Part shown: positions 6,750 to 15,721 of the stretch, piece by piece
Layout: the number at the start of each line of letters is the position of its first letter
How positions within the stretch are numbered: the stretch's first letter is position 1
From: Streptomyces sp. STR69
GTDB lineage: Bacteria; Actinomycetota; Actinomycetes; Streptomycetales; Streptomycetaceae
Direction: 5' to 3'
DNA length: 64,000 nt
Assembly (NCBI RefSeq): GCF_024519455.1
Contig: NZ_JALJRY010000025.1
Coordinates: forward strand, 1 to 64,000
Program-made: the position numbers and the translations under genes
Notes under the pieces: generated by a model
Database searches by the model: none
The model's input: the letters and a program-made list of their open reading frames with translations, nothing else
What the model was told of the DNA's origin: nothing

Positions 6750-8912
6750 TCAGCCCGCCGTCTCCCCGCCCTTCCGGGTGGGCGAGGCGGCGGGCTTTCG
6801 CATGTCCACGCCGACCGGCGCAGGCCGTACGGGCCCACGCGGCACCGGTACGGCGTCGAGGGGCCGCCGCTGCCCCAACGCCCGCGCCACGGCCGCCTCC
6901 CGGCCGAGCAGCGCACCCTCCCGTACGCGCTCCTCGTACGGCCCGTCGCCCAGCCGCTCCCGGGCCATCGCCTCGCACAGCTCGTGCGGCGCGTTGTAGT
7001 ACGCCGAACCGAACAGCGGCAGCCCCACCGACGGCCACATCTCGCCCGCAGCCCCCTGCAGCAGCGCGGCCTCGGCGACGTCGCCCTCCGCTGCCGTGAC
7101 GAGGGCCAGCAGTTCGACCGCCAGCACCGAGCCCAGCAGATCGCGGAAGCCGTGCGCGCTGCCCAGACAGTCCGCCAACAGGTCGCGCGCGTGCGGGAGT
7201 CGGCCCTCGCTCCAGGCGACGTAGGCCAGGACGTACAGCGCGTACGCCCGGGTCCACCGCTCGCCGTGGTCCTCGCAGACCCGCCGCACGTCCTCGCACA
7301 GCTTCACCGCGTCCGCCAGATCGCCCTGGAAGGCCCGCGCCATCGCCAGCTCGACCTGGCCCATCAGGACGTTGCTGTTCAGCTCGCCGATCTGCTGATA
7401 GCGGTCGAGGGCAGAGCGCAGCAGGGTCTCCGCGCGGGGCATGTCGTCCGTGACCAACGCCAGGCAGCCGGTGCGGTGTTCGGCGTACGCCACCGCCGTG
7501 GGGTTCGCAGCGTGGTCGGCCTCCTCGCGGCACTCCTGGAGCGCGGCCAGCGCGGGCACGGTGTCGCCCTGGAGGATCGCCACATAGCCGAGCACCCACA
7601 GGGCCTTCAGCCTCGACTGGTCGTTCTCGGAGTCGAGCTGCACGGCCTGCTCCAGCCAGTGCCGGCCCTCCGAGAGCCGCCCGCATCCCGCCCAGTAGAA
7701 CCACAGGGAGCCCGCCAGATACTGGCCCAGATGTGTCTCGTCCGGCTCGTTCAGGCAGTACTCCAGGGCACCGCGCAGATTCGGCAGTTCCGCCTCCACG
7801 CGCGCGGCGACCTCGCCCTGACGCGGTGAGAACCAGTCCAGCTCGCACCAGGTGGCCAGGCCCAGGTACCAGTCGCGGTGCCTGCGCCGCAGCCGGGCCG
7901 CGTCCCCGGCCGCCTCCAGCCAGTCGGCGCCGTAGGCCCGGATCGTGTCGAGCATCCGGTAGCGCACGCCCGTCGCCGTCAACTCGCGGACCACCACGGA
8001 CTGCGCGAGCAGTTCGGAGAGCACGTCGAGGACACCGTCCGAGGACAGTCCGTCGCCGCCGCAGACGTACTCGGCGGCCTCCAGGTCGAAGTGCCCGGCG
8101 AACACCGAGAGCCGCGCCCACAGCAGCCGTTCCTCGGGCGTGCACAGCTCATGGCTCCAGCCGATCGCCGTCCGCAGCGTCTGATGCCGGGGTAACACGT
8201 CCCTGCGCCCACCGGCCAGCAACCGGAACCGGTCGTCGAACCGCGCCAGCAACTCCCCGGGCGACAGGGCCCGCAACCGCCCGGCCGCCAGCTCGACGGC
8301 GAGCGGAATCCCGTCCAGGCGCCGGCACAACTCCCGTACGTCCGCGTCCTCTTCCCCAAGGACGACCCCCTGCTGCGCGGCCCGCTCGGCCAGCAGTTCC
8401 ACCGCCTCGCCCTCGCCCAACGGTGCCAGCGCCACCACCCGCTCGCCCGCCAGCTCCAACGGCCGCCGCCCCACCGCGAGCACCCGCAGCCCCGGCACCC
8501 GCCCCACCAACTCGGCCACCAGCGGGGCACACACCTCCACCAGATGCTCGAACCCGTCCAGTACCAGCAGGAGTTGACGCCCCATCAGATGTGCGAGCAG
8601 TGCCTCCCGCGGCAGCCGCGTGGTGTGGTCCGTCAGCCCCAGTGCTTCTACGACCGCGAAGTCCACGAGTTCCGGATCGCGCACCGGCGCCAGTTCCACC
8701 CGCCACACGCCGTCCGGGGGAGCGGACCGGGCCGCCGCGTGGGCCGCGAGCCGGGACTTGCCGACCCCGCCGGGCCCGGTCACCGTGACCAGACGGGAGG
8801 CGTCGAGCGCCCGTGCCAGTTCGGTGAGTTCGGCCGAGCGGCCCACGAACCGGTCGGGTTCGAGGGGCAGATTGCCGTCCGCGGTGGCGTCGCCGCCATG
8901 GGAAGCTCGCAT
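6750..8912 (-). CDS. NB-ARC/TPR ATPase of the AfsR-like regulator class, no DNA-binding domain
   Basis: A 720-residue STAND-type ATPase. EPDRFVGRSAELTEL opens the NTPase. The P-loop TGPGGVGKS is at 45-53, a Walker B-like LLLVLDGFEHL follows, then GLRVLAVGRRPL, and a helical C-terminal half (about 350-690) looks like TPR repeats. Homologues such as AfsR carry an N-terminal SARP domain or a C-terminal LuxR helix-turn-helix. Here the protein opens directly on the NTPase and ends in a Pro/Arg tail, with neither present. The start at ATG 8912 fits the NTPase boundary and leaves the palindrome at 8927-8943 in the promoter. ATG 9005 (751 residues) is the alternative. It is single-gene and convergent with rpsD. 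The function is probably signal sensing or partner control; the target is unknown. Confidence 0.8.
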   Translation of the reverse strand: MRASHGGDATADGNLPLEPDRFVGRSAELTELARALDASRLVTVTGPGGVGKSRLAAHAAARSAPPDGVWRVELAPVRDPELVDFAVVEALGLTDHTTRLPREALLAHLMGRQLLLVLDGFEHLVEVCAPLVAELVGRVPGLRVLAVGRRPLELAGERVVALAPLGEGEAVELLAERAAQQGVVLGEEDADVRELCRRLDGIPLAVELAAGRLRALSPGELLARFDDRFRLLAGGRRDVLPRHQTLRTAIGWSHELCTPEERLLWARLSVFAGHFDLEAAEYVCGGDGLSSDGVLDVLSELLAQSVVVRELTATGVRYRMLDTIRAYGADWLEAAGDAARLRRRHRDWYLGLATWCELDWFSPRQGEVAARVEAELPNLRGALEYCLNEPDETHLGQYLAGSLWFYWAGCGRLSEGRHWLEQAVQLDSENDQSRLKALWVLGYVAILQGDTVPALAALQECREEADHAANPTAVAYAEHRTGCLALVTDDMPRAETLLRSALDRYQQIGELNSNVLMGQVELAMARAFQGDLADAVKLCEDVRRVCEDHGERWTRAYALYVLAYVAWSEGRLPHARDLLADCLGSAHGFRDLLGSVLAVELLALVTAAEGDVAEAALLQGAAGEMWPSVGLPLFGSAYYNAPHELCEAMARERLGDGPYEERVREGALLGREAAVARALGQRRPLDAVPVPRGPVRPAPVGVDMRKPAASPTRKGGETAG
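6753..6795. terminator. Bidirectional hairpin between rpsD and the NB-ARC gene
   Basis: GCCCGCCG (6753-6760) pairs with CGGCGGGC (6788-6795), with further GC pairing inside, and is followed by TTTC on the + strand. It overlaps the last codons of the converging regulator gene. It would terminate rpsD and could also work on the opposite strand. Confidence 0.65.
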
Positions 8913-8926
8913 GGAACACGGAGCGT

Positions 8927-8943
8927 ACTGAACCGTATTCAGT
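8927..8943. promoter_or_regulatory. ACTGAA-N5-TTCAGT palindrome upstream of the NB-ARC gene
   Basis: ACTGAA (8927-8932) and TTCAGT (8938-8943) are perfect arms around CCGTA, 15 bp upstream of the ATG at 8912. The position overlaps where a -10 or transcript start would fall, so a repressor site is plausible. It supports using the downstream start, because with ATG 9005 the site would lie inside the coding sequence. Confidence 0.45.
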
Positions 8944-9064
8944 CCGTACAATCGCTTCGCCCAACTCCACTGCGCGCGGGGCGGTAATGCGGTACGGAGC
9001 GCCATCCCCGGCGCGATAGGCTCGGGGCCAGTTATCTACAGGTGTTTATGAGAGCGGGTGTCAG

Positions 9065-9511
9065 GTGTCCGGTGGAGAGGTGGCCGGGATCCTGGTGGCC
9101 GTCTTCTGGGCGATCCTGGTCTCGTTCCTCGCCGTCGCACTGGTGAGGCTGGCCCAGACGCTCAGGGCGACCACCAAGCTGGTCGCGGACGTGACCGACC
9201 AGGCCGTGCCGCTGCTGGCGGACGCCTCCGCGGCGGTGCGCTCCGCGCAGACCCAGATCGACCGGGTCGACGCGATCGCCACCGACGTCCAGGAAGTCAC
9301 CTCGAACGCCTCCGCCCTGTCCACCACCGTCGCCTCCACCTTCGGCGGTCCCCTCGTCAAGGTCGCGGCCTTCGGCTACGGCGTCCGCCGGGCCCTGGGC
9401 GGCCGACGCGAGGACGTGCCCGCGCCGTCCGGGGCGTCCCGTCGTACGGTGATCGTGGGCCGTACCGTCCCGGCCGGACGGCGGGGCAAGCGCACCCGGA
9501 AGAAGGACTGA
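9065..9511 (+). CDS. DUF948-type membrane-anchored protein
   Basis: A 148-residue protein. One N-terminal transmembrane helix (about 7-28, GILVAVFWAILVSFLAVALV) is followed by a long amphipathic helical region that looks like a coiled coil (LRATTKLVADVTDQAVPLLADASAAVRSAQ shape). A basic, disordered C-terminus ends in GKRTRKKD. The single-helix plus coiled-coil pattern is that of DUF948 proteins. Their function is unknown. The start GTG 9065 is the first family-like codon. The neighbouring gene starts 7 bp after its stop, and alaS follows, so the three are probably cotranscribed. Confidence 0.85.
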   Translation: MSGGEVAGILVAVFWAILVSFLAVALVRLAQTLRATTKLVADVTDQAVPLLADASAAVRSAQTQIDRVDAIATDVQEVTSNASALSTTVASTFGGPLVKVAAFGYGVRRALGGRREDVPAPSGASRRTVIVGRTVPAGRRGKRTRKKD

Positions 9512-9518
9512 CCGAGCG

Positions 9519-9878
9519 ATGTTCCGCCGTACGTTCTGGTTCGGCACGGGCGTGGCCGCCGGTGTCTGGGCGACCACCAAGGTCAATCGCAAGCTGAAGC
9601 AGCTGACCCCCGAGCATCTCGCCGCAGTCGCGGCCAACAAGGCGCTCGAAGCCGGGCACCGGCTCAAGGACAGCGCGGTGGGCTTCGCGCTCGACGTCCG
9701 CGCGGGCATGGCGCAGCGGGAGGCCGAACTCGGCGACGCGCTGGGGATCAACGCCCCGGTCGACCCCGAACTCCCCGCCGCCAGGCAGCACATCGCCATC
9801 GAGAACCGCAGCAACCCAAGGTCCGTCGAAAGCAACGACAGGACGACGTACTCGTACAACCGGAATGAGGACCACTGA
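9519..9878 (+). CDS. DUF6167-like small protein in the alaS operon
   Basis: A 119-residue conserved actinobacterial protein. The N-terminus MFRRTFWFGTGVAAGVWATTKVNRKL looks like a short membrane helix or signal anchor with no cleavage site. A helical segment follows (LTPEHLAAVAANKALEAGHRLKDSAVGFALDVRAGM), then an Asn/Arg-rich tail. Its stop codon TGA shares its last base with the alaS ATG (TGATG), so translation of alaS is coupled to it. I know no function for the family. The constant location before alaS suggests only an operon role, not an activity. Confidence 0.82.
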   Translation: MFRRTFWFGTGVAAGVWATTKVNRKLKQLTPEHLAAVAANKALEAGHRLKDSAVGFALDVRAGMAQREAELGDALGINAPVDPELPAARQHIAIENRSNPRSVESNDRTTYSYNRNEDH

Positions 9879-12550
9879 TGGAGTCGGCTGAAATCCGCCG
9901 CCGCTGGCTGAGCTTCTACGAGGAGCGCGGCCACACCGTTGTCCCCTCGGCGTCGCTCATCGCGGACGACCCGACTCTGCTCCTGGTCCCCGCCGGCATG
10001 GTCCCCTTCAAGCCGTACTTCCTCGGCGAGGTCAAGCCGCCGTGGCCGCGCGCCACCAGCGTGCAGAAGTGCGTGCGCACGCCCGACATCGAAGAGGTCG
10101 GCAAGACCACGCGCCACGGCACGTTCTTCCAGATGTGCGGCAACTTCTCCTTCGGCGACTACTTCAAGGAAGGCGCCATCACCTACGCCTGGGAGCTGCT
10201 CACCTCGCCCCAGGACAAGGGTGGTTACGGCCTCGACCCCGAGCGCCTCTGGATCACGGTCTACCTCGACGACGACGAGGCCGAGACCATCTGGCGCGAC
10301 AAGATCGGCGTCCCGGCCGAGCGCATCCAGCGCCTCGGCAAGAAGGACAACTACTGGTCCATGGGCGTCCCCGGTCCCTGCGGCCCGTGCTCCGAGATCA
10401 ACTACGACCGCGGCCCCGAGTTCGGCGTCGAGGGCGGCCCGGCCGTCAACGACGAGCGGTACGTGGAGATCTGGAACCTGGTCTTCATGCAGTACGAGCG
10501 CGGCGAGGGCATCGGCAAGGAGGACTTCGAGATCCTCGGCGAGCTGCCCAGCAAGAACATCGACACGGGCCTCGGCCTGGAGCGCCTCGCGATGATCCTG
10601 CAGGGCGTGCAGAACATGTACGAGATCGACACCTCCATGGCCGTCATCAAGAAGGCCACCGAGCTGACCGGCGTCGAGTACGGCGACTCGCACGAGTCCG
10701 ACGTTTCCCTGCGCGTGGTCACCGACCACATGCGTACCTCCGTGATGCTCATCGGCGACGGCGTCACCCCCGGCAACGAGGGCCGCGGTTACGTCCTGCG
10801 CCGGATCATGCGCCGCGCCATCCGCAACATGCGACTGCTCGGCGCCACAGGCCTGGTCGTCAAGGACCTCATCGACACGGTCATCGCGATGATGGGCCAG
10901 CAGTACCCCGAGCTCGTCACCGACCGCCAGCGCATCGAGACCGTGGCCCTCGCCGAGGAGGCCGCCTTCGTCAAGACGCTGAAGGCCGGCACCAACATCC
11001 TCGACACCGCCATCGCCGACACCAAGCAGTCGGGCGGCAAGGTCCTCGCCGGCGACAAGGCGTTCCTGCTCCACGACACCTGGGGCTTCCCGATCGACCT
11101 CACCCTCGAAATGGCCGCCGAACAGGGCCTTTCCGTGGACGAGGACGGTTTCCGCCGCCTGATGAAGCAGCAGCGCGACCAGGCCAAGGCCGACGCGCAG
11201 GCCAAGAAGACCGGGCACGCCGGCGTCGGTGCCTACCGCGAGATCGCCGACAAGGCCGGCGAGACCGACTTCATCGGCTACTCGGACACCCAGGGCGAGT
11301 CCACCATCGTCGGCATCCTCGTCGACGGTGTCTCCTCCCCGGCCGCCACTGAGGGCGACGAGGTCGAGATCGTCCTCGACCGCACCCCCTTCTACGCCGA
11401 GGGCGGCGGCCAGATCGGCGACACCGGCCGGATCAAGGTCGAGTCCGGTGCCGTGATCGAGATCCGCGACTGCCAGAAGCCGGTGCCCGGGGTCTACGTC
11501 CACAAGGGCGTCGTCCAGTTCGGCGAGGTCACCGTCGGCGCCAAGGCCGAGGCCGCGATCGACATCCGCCGCCGTACCGCCATCGCCCGCGCCCACTCGG
11601 CCACCCACCTCACCCACCAGGCACTGCGTGACGCGCTGGGTCCGACGGCCGCGCAGGCCGGTTCCGAGAACCAGCCGGGCCGCTTCCGCTTCGACTTCGG
11701 TTCGCCGTCCGCCGTTCCCACCGCCGTGATGACCGACGTCGAGCAGAAGATCAACGAGGTGCTCGCCCGCGACCTGGACGTGCACGCCGAGATCCTCAGC
11801 CTCGACGAGGCCAAGAAGCAGGGCGCCATCGCCGAGTTCGGCGAGAAGTACGGCGAGCGGGTCCGCGTGGTCACCATCGGCGACTTCTCCAAGGAGCTGT
11901 GCGGCGGCACCCACGTCCACAACACCTCCCAGCTCGGCCTGGTGAAGCTGCTCGGCGAGTCGTCGATCGGCTCCGGTGTCCGCCGTATCGAAGCGCTCGT
12001 CGGTGTCGACGCCTACAACTTCCTCGCCCGTGAGCACACGGTCGTCGCCCAGCTCCAGGAGCTGATCAAGGGCCGCCCGGAGGAGCTTCCGGAGAAGGTC
12101 TCCGCCATGCTCGGCAAGCTGAAGGACGCCGAGAAGGAGATCGAGAAGTTCCGCGCCGAGAAGGTGCTGCAGGCCGCCGCCGGTCTCGTCGAGTCCGCCA
12201 AGGACGTGCACGGCATCGCCGTCGTCACCGGCCAGGTCCCGGACGGCACCACCCCGGACGACCTGCGCAAGCTGGTCCTCGACGTGCGCGGCCGGATCCA
12301 GGGCGGACGCGCCGCCGTGGTCGCCCTCTTCACGGTCAACAACGGCAAGCCGCTCACCGTCATCGCCACCAACGAAGCCGCCCGCGAGCGCGGTCTCAAG
12401 GCCGGTGACCTGGTGCGCGCCGCCGCCAAGACCCTCGGCGGCGGCGGTGGCGGCAAGCCGGACGTGGCCCAGGGCGGCGGCCAGAACCCGGCCGCCGTCG
12501 GCGAGGCCGTCGACGCCGTCGAGCGTCTCGTCGCCGACACGGCGAAGTAA
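9878..12550 (+). CDS. alaS: Alanyl-tRNA synthetase
   Basis: An 890-residue class II synthetase that charges tRNA-Ala. The catalytic core (about 1-440) has RRRWLSFYEERGH, motif 2-like RTPDIEEVGKTTRHGTFFQM and motif 3 GLGLERLAM. The editing domain carries the zinc-binding HSATHLTHQAL (HxxxH) and CGGTH motifs that clear Ser/Gly-tRNA-Ala. A coiled segment (VSAMLGKLKDAEKEIEKFRAEK) leads to the C-Ala domain with a Gly-rich GGGGGGKPDVAQGGG segment near the end. Length is typical. It starts one base into the preceding stop, and ruvX follows after 15 bp, so it sits in a DUF948-DUF6167-alaS-ruvX-mltG-aroE operon. No T-box leader is present. Confidence 0.97.
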   Translation: MESAEIRRRWLSFYEERGHTVVPSASLIADDPTLLLVPAGMVPFKPYFLGEVKPPWPRATSVQKCVRTPDIEEVGKTTRHGTFFQMCGNFSFGDYFKEGAITYAWELLTSPQDKGGYGLDPERLWITVYLDDDEAETIWRDKIGVPAERIQRLGKKDNYWSMGVPGPCGPCSEINYDRGPEFGVEGGPAVNDERYVEIWNLVFMQYERGEGIGKEDFEILGELPSKNIDTGLGLERLAMILQGVQNMYEIDTSMAVIKKATELTGVEYGDSHESDVSLRVVTDHMRTSVMLIGDGVTPGNEGRGYVLRRIMRRAIRNMRLLGATGLVVKDLIDTVIAMMGQQYPELVTDRQRIETVALAEEAAFVKTLKAGTNILDTAIADTKQSGGKVLAGDKAFLLHDTWGFPIDLTLEMAAEQGLSVDEDGFRRLMKQQRDQAKADAQAKKTGHAGVGAYREIADKAGETDFIGYSDTQGESTIVGILVDGVSSPAATEGDEVEIVLDRTPFYAEGGGQIGDTGRIKVESGAVIEIRDCQKPVPGVYVHKGVVQFGEVTVGAKAEAAIDIRRRTAIARAHSATHLTHQALRDALGPTAAQAGSENQPGRFRFDFGSPSAVPTAVMTDVEQKINEVLARDLDVHAEILSLDEAKKQGAIAEFGEKYGERVRVVTIGDFSKELCGGTHVHNTSQLGLVKLLGESSIGSGVRRIEALVGVDAYNFLAREHTVVAQLQELIKGRPEELPEKVSAMLGKLKDAEKEIEKFRAEKVLQAAAGLVESAKDVHGIAVVTGQVPDGTTPDDLRKLVLDVRGRIQGGRAAVVALFTVNNGKPLTVIATNEAARERGLKAGDLVRAAAKTLGGGGGGKPDVAQGGGQNPAAVGEAVDAVERLVADTAK

Positions 12551-12565
12551 GAAGCGGTCGAGAGT

Positions 12566-13030
12566 ATGAGAAGAGGACGTCGGCTCGCGCTCGACGTCGG
12601 GGACGCCCGCATCGGGGTCGCCTCGTGCGACCCCGACGGGATCCTCGCCACTCCCGTCGAGACGGTCCCCGGCCGAGACATCCCGGCCGCACACCGCCGG
12701 CTGAGGCAGCTCGTCGAGGAGTACGAACCGGTCGAAGTCGTCGTCGGCCTCCCGCGCTCCCTCAAGGGCGGCGAGGGGCCGGCCGCCGTGAAGGTCCGGG
12801 CCTTCGCCCAGGAGCTGGCCAGGGGTATCGCCCCGGTACCGGTCAGACTGTTGGACGAACGGATGACCACAGTGACGGCCAGTCAGGGACTGCGCGCCTC
12901 GGGCGTCACCTCCAAGAAGGGCCGCTCGGTCATCGACCAGGCAGCGGCGGTCATCATCCTTCAGCAGGCGTTGGAATCCGAACGGGTGTCAGGTAAACCA
13001 CCCGGCGAGGGCGTCGAAGTGGTCATCTGA
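12566..13030 (+). CDS. ruvX: Putative pre-16S rRNA nuclease / Holliday junction resolvase YqgF
   Basis: A 154-residue RNase H-fold nuclease. The first acidic strand is RGRRLALDVGDARIGVA, with the catalytic Asp in LDVGD. The second motif is VVVGLPRSLKGGEGP, and the third VRLLDERMTTVTASQ carries the Glu/Arg region. A conserved Asp lies near the end in VIDQAAAVIILQQAL. In E. coli YqgF completes 5' maturation of 16S rRNA, while the resolvase activity is inferred from its fold. It lies between alaS and mltG, the usual actinobacterial order, with 15 bp after alaS. The start is ATG 12566. Confidence 0.93.
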   Translation: MRRGRRLALDVGDARIGVASCDPDGILATPVETVPGRDIPAAHRRLRQLVEEYEPVEVVVGLPRSLKGGEGPAAVKVRAFAQELARGIAPVPVRLLDERMTTVTASQGLRASGVTSKKGRSVIDQAAAVIILQQALESERVSGKPPGEGVEVVI

Positions 13031-13152
13031 TCGCGATACGGTAACGTTCCGCGCGATGCGATGGTGTTCGAACAGCCATGGCACAGCAAGAGGCGGGACG
13101 GGAGCCGGAGCCCCAAGCGCCGCGACCGCCGCCTCGCGGCTCTAGGGGATCG

Positions 13153-14901
13153 ATGACTGAGTATGGCCGGGGCCCAGGCTCCGAACCGTGGCATCCGGAG
13201 GACCCGTTGTTCGGGGACATCGGATGGGAAGGCCAGCAGGCCCACGTGGGCCAGCAGTCCTCCTACGACGGCCAGCCGCAGCACTATCCGGAACAGCCGC
13301 AGCAGCCGCAGCAGTACGGCGACTGGGGCAACGGCCAGCAGGCCGACTACGGTCAGGCGCAGCAGTACCAGGTCTACGACGAACAGGGCCACCCCCAGCA
13401 GTACCCCGACCAGCAACAGTGGGCGGACCAGCAGCAGTACGTCGATCAGAGCCATCAGCAGTACGTCGGTCAGCAGCAGCAGTACCAGCAGGGCGGCTGG
13501 GACGGCACCCAACCGCACGCCCAGGTCCCCTACGCCGCCGACCCCGGCGACCCGTACGCACAACAGGCCGCCGCCTACGGCGAACAGCAGCCCGATTTCT
13601 ACGGGACGCCCGACGCGTTCCCGCCGCCGGAGCCGCCCGGCAAGCGCCGCACGGAACCCGAACCGGAGCAGACCGACTGGGACCCGGGACCCGATGAGGG
13701 CGAACACGCGTTCTTCGCGGGTGGCGGTGACGACGATGACGAGGCCGACGACGAGCCGGAGGACGGCCGTCGGCGCGGCAAGGGCAAGGGCAAGGGCGGC
13801 AAGGGCAAAGGCGGCAAGGAGAAGAAGCGCCGTAACGGCTGTGCCTGCCTGGTCGTCGTCCTGGTGTTCGGCGGCGGCCTGGCCACCGTCAGCTACCTCG
13901 GCTGGCACTTCTACCAGAACCGTTTCGGCTCGGCGCCCGACTACGCGGGCGACGGTACCGGTTCGGTCAGCGTCACCATCCCCAAGGGTGCCTTCGGATC
14001 GGACATCGGGCAGAAGCTGAAAGAGGCGGGCGTCGTCAAGAGCGTCGACGCTTTCGTCGCCGCCCAGTCGCAGAATCCCGACGGGAAGAAGATCCAGGCG
14101 GGCGTCTTTCTGCTGAAGAAAGAGATGTCCGCCGCGGCCGCCGTCAAGCTGATGCTCGACCCCAAGAGCCAGGACAATCTCATCGTCGCCCCCGGCTGGC
14201 GAAATGCCCAGGTCTACGCGGCGATCGACAAGAAACTCCAGATTTCCGACGGCACCACCAAGGCCATCGCCAAGAAGGAATTCAAGAGCTTCGGACTGCC
14301 CGACTGGGCGAACGACAACTCGAACATCAAGGACCCGCTGGAGGGCTTCCTCTACCCGGGAACCTATGGTGCCGCCAAGGGCATGAAACCCGAAACGGTC
14401 CTTAAACAAATGGTCTCCCAGGCCAACGACAATTACGACGCGATCGACCTCTCGGCGAAGGCCAAGGCGCTCAATCTGGACAGTCCGCTGCAGGTCATCA
14501 CGGTCGCCAGCCTCGTCCAGGCCGAGGGCAAGACGCACGAGGACTTCCGAAAGATGGCTGAAGTCGTCTACAACCGGCTCAAGAGCACGAACACCGAGAC
14601 CAACCGATACCTGCAATTCGACTCGACCTTCAATTACCTGAAGGGTCAGAGCAACATCCGTATCAGCGAGTCCGAGATCAACAGCAACAAGGACCCGTAC
14701 AACACCTACACCCAAAAGGGCCTGCCGCCCGGACCGATCGACAACCCCGGTGCCGAGGCTCTGGCGGCGGCACTGAATCCGACACACGACGGCTGGATCT
14801 ACTTCGTGGCGACCGACGGCCAGAACAAGACCGAATTCGCCAAGACGTACGCCGCGTTCCAGGCACTCAAGGAAAAGTTCAATGCCAACACGGGCAACTG
14901 A
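13153..14901 (+). CDS. mltG: Endolytic murein transglycosylase MltG with Q/Y-rich cytoplasmic tail
   Basis: A 582-residue single-pass membrane lytic transglycosylase that cuts nascent peptidoglycan glycan strands. A long cytoplasmic N-terminus (about 1-225) is extremely rich in Gln and Tyr (many QQY and QQQ runs), then acidic, then Lys/Gly-rich (RGKGKGKGGKGKGG). One transmembrane helix lies near CLVVVLVFGGGLATVSYLGW, followed by a LysM-like part and the YceG catalytic domain with the catalytic Glu in ASLVQAEGKTHEDF and the end motif LPPGPIDNPG. The start ATG 13153 (MTEYGRG) has AGGGGAT upstream. An in-frame ATG at 13078 gives 25 extra residues with a poorer ribosome site. Its 3' end overlaps aroE by 20 bp. 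Confidence 0.93.
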   Translation: MTEYGRGPGSEPWHPEDPLFGDIGWEGQQAHVGQQSSYDGQPQHYPEQPQQPQQYGDWGNGQQADYGQAQQYQVYDEQGHPQQYPDQQQWADQQQYVDQSHQQYVGQQQQYQQGGWDGTQPHAQVPYAADPGDPYAQQAAAYGEQQPDFYGTPDAFPPPEPPGKRRTEPEPEQTDWDPGPDEGEHAFFAGGGDDDDEADDEPEDGRRRGKGKGKGGKGKGGKEKKRRNGCACLVVVLVFGGGLATVSYLGWHFYQNRFGSAPDYAGDGTGSVSVTIPKGAFGSDIGQKLKEAGVVKSVDAFVAAQSQNPDGKKIQAGVFLLKKEMSAAAAVKLMLDPKSQDNLIVAPGWRNAQVYAAIDKKLQISDGTTKAIAKKEFKSFGLPDWANDNSNIKDPLEGFLYPGTYGAAKGMKPETVLKQMVSQANDNYDAIDLSAKAKALNLDSPLQVITVASLVQAEGKTHEDFRKMAEVVYNRLKSTNTETNRYLQFDSTFNYLKGQSNIRISESEINSNKDPYNTYTQKGLPPGPIDNPGAEALAAALNPTHDGWIYFVATDGQNKTEFAKTYAAFQALKEKFNANTGN

Positions 14902-15721
14902 CGCCCGCCGGGCGGCCGTTCTCGGTTCACCCATCGCCCACTCCCTCTCCCCGGTGCTGCATCGCGCGGCATACGGGGAGTTGGGGCTCGACGACTGGTC
15001 CTACGACCGCTTCGACGTCGACGAGGCCGGCCTGCCGGGGTTCTTCGAGAACCTCGGACCGGAGTGGGCGGGGCTGTCCCTCACGATGCCGCTGAAGCGG
15101 GCCGTCATACCGCTGCTCGACGCGATCAGCGAGACAGCGGCATCGGTGGACGCGGTCAACACGGTCGTATTCACCGAGGACGGCCGCAGCGTCGGCGACA
15201 ACACCGACATCCCCGGCATGGTCGCCGCCCTCCGCGAACACGGCATCGAACAGGTCGACTCGGCCGCGATCCTCGGCGCCGGCGCCACGGCTTCCTCCGC
15301 GCTCGCCGCCCTCTCCCGGATCTGCACCGGCGAGGTCGTCGCCTACGTCCGCAGCGAGGCCCGCGCCGCCGAGATGCGCCAGTGGGGCGAGCGGCTCGAC
15401 GTGGACGTCCGTACGGCGGACTGGGCCGACGCGGCGGAAGGCCTGCGTGCCCCCCTGGTCTTCGCGACCACCCCCGCGGGCACCACGGACGCCCTCTCCT
15501 CCGCCGTACCGGAACGCCCCGCCACCCTCTTCGACGTCCTCTACGACCCCTGGCCCACCGACCTCGCGGCCCGCTGGTCCGGCTACGGCGGCGCGGTCGT
15601 CAGCGGCCTCGACCTCCTGGTCCACCAGGCCGTACTCCAGGTGGAACAGATGACCGGCCACCGGCCGGCCCCCGTCGCCGCGATGCGCAGAGCGGGCGAG
15701 AAGGCACTGGCCGACCGCTGA
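14882..15721 (+). CDS. aroE: Shikimate dehydrogenase
   Basis: A 279-residue NADP-dependent enzyme that reduces 3-dehydroshikimate to shikimate, the fourth step towards chorismate. The shikimate-binding segment GSPIAHSLSPVLHRAAY is at the N-terminus. The catalytic Lys lies in SLTMPLKRAV, and the conserved DAVNTVV and DNTDIPGM follow. The nucleotide site is AAILGAGATASSAL. The C-terminus has LLVHQAVLQVE. It begins 20 bp inside mltG, so it is coupled to it. The remaining shikimate genes aroC, aroK and aroB follow after a 335-bp gap, probably from a separate promoter. Confidence 0.95.
   Translation: MPTRATDARRAAVLGSPIAHSLSPVLHRAAYGELGLDDWSYDRFDVDEAGLPGFFENLGPEWAGLSLTMPLKRAVIPLLDAISETAASVDAVNTVVFTEDGRSVGDNTDIPGMVAALREHGIEQVDSAAILGAGATASSALAALSRICTGEVVAYVRSEARAAEMRQWGERLDVDVRTADWADAAEGLRAPLVFATTPAGTTDALSSAVPERPATLFDVLYDPWPTDLAARWSGYGGAVVSGLDLLVHQAVLQVEQMTGHRPAPVAAMRRAGEKALADR

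Noticed and set aside
9878..9990. T-box leader for alaS
   Set aside because: alaS begins directly on the stop of the preceding gene, leaving no room for a leader, and no T-box sequence is seen.
9032..12694. A 1220-residue open frame on the minus strand over alaS
   Set aside because: It is the antisense shadow of alaS, produced by high GC at third codon positions. Its composition (Gly/Val/Asp/Leu repeats) is not protein-like.
13078..13152. Upstream ATG of mltG
   Set aside because: The ATG at 13153 has a better AGGGGAT ribosome site and matches the family N-terminus as I recall it.
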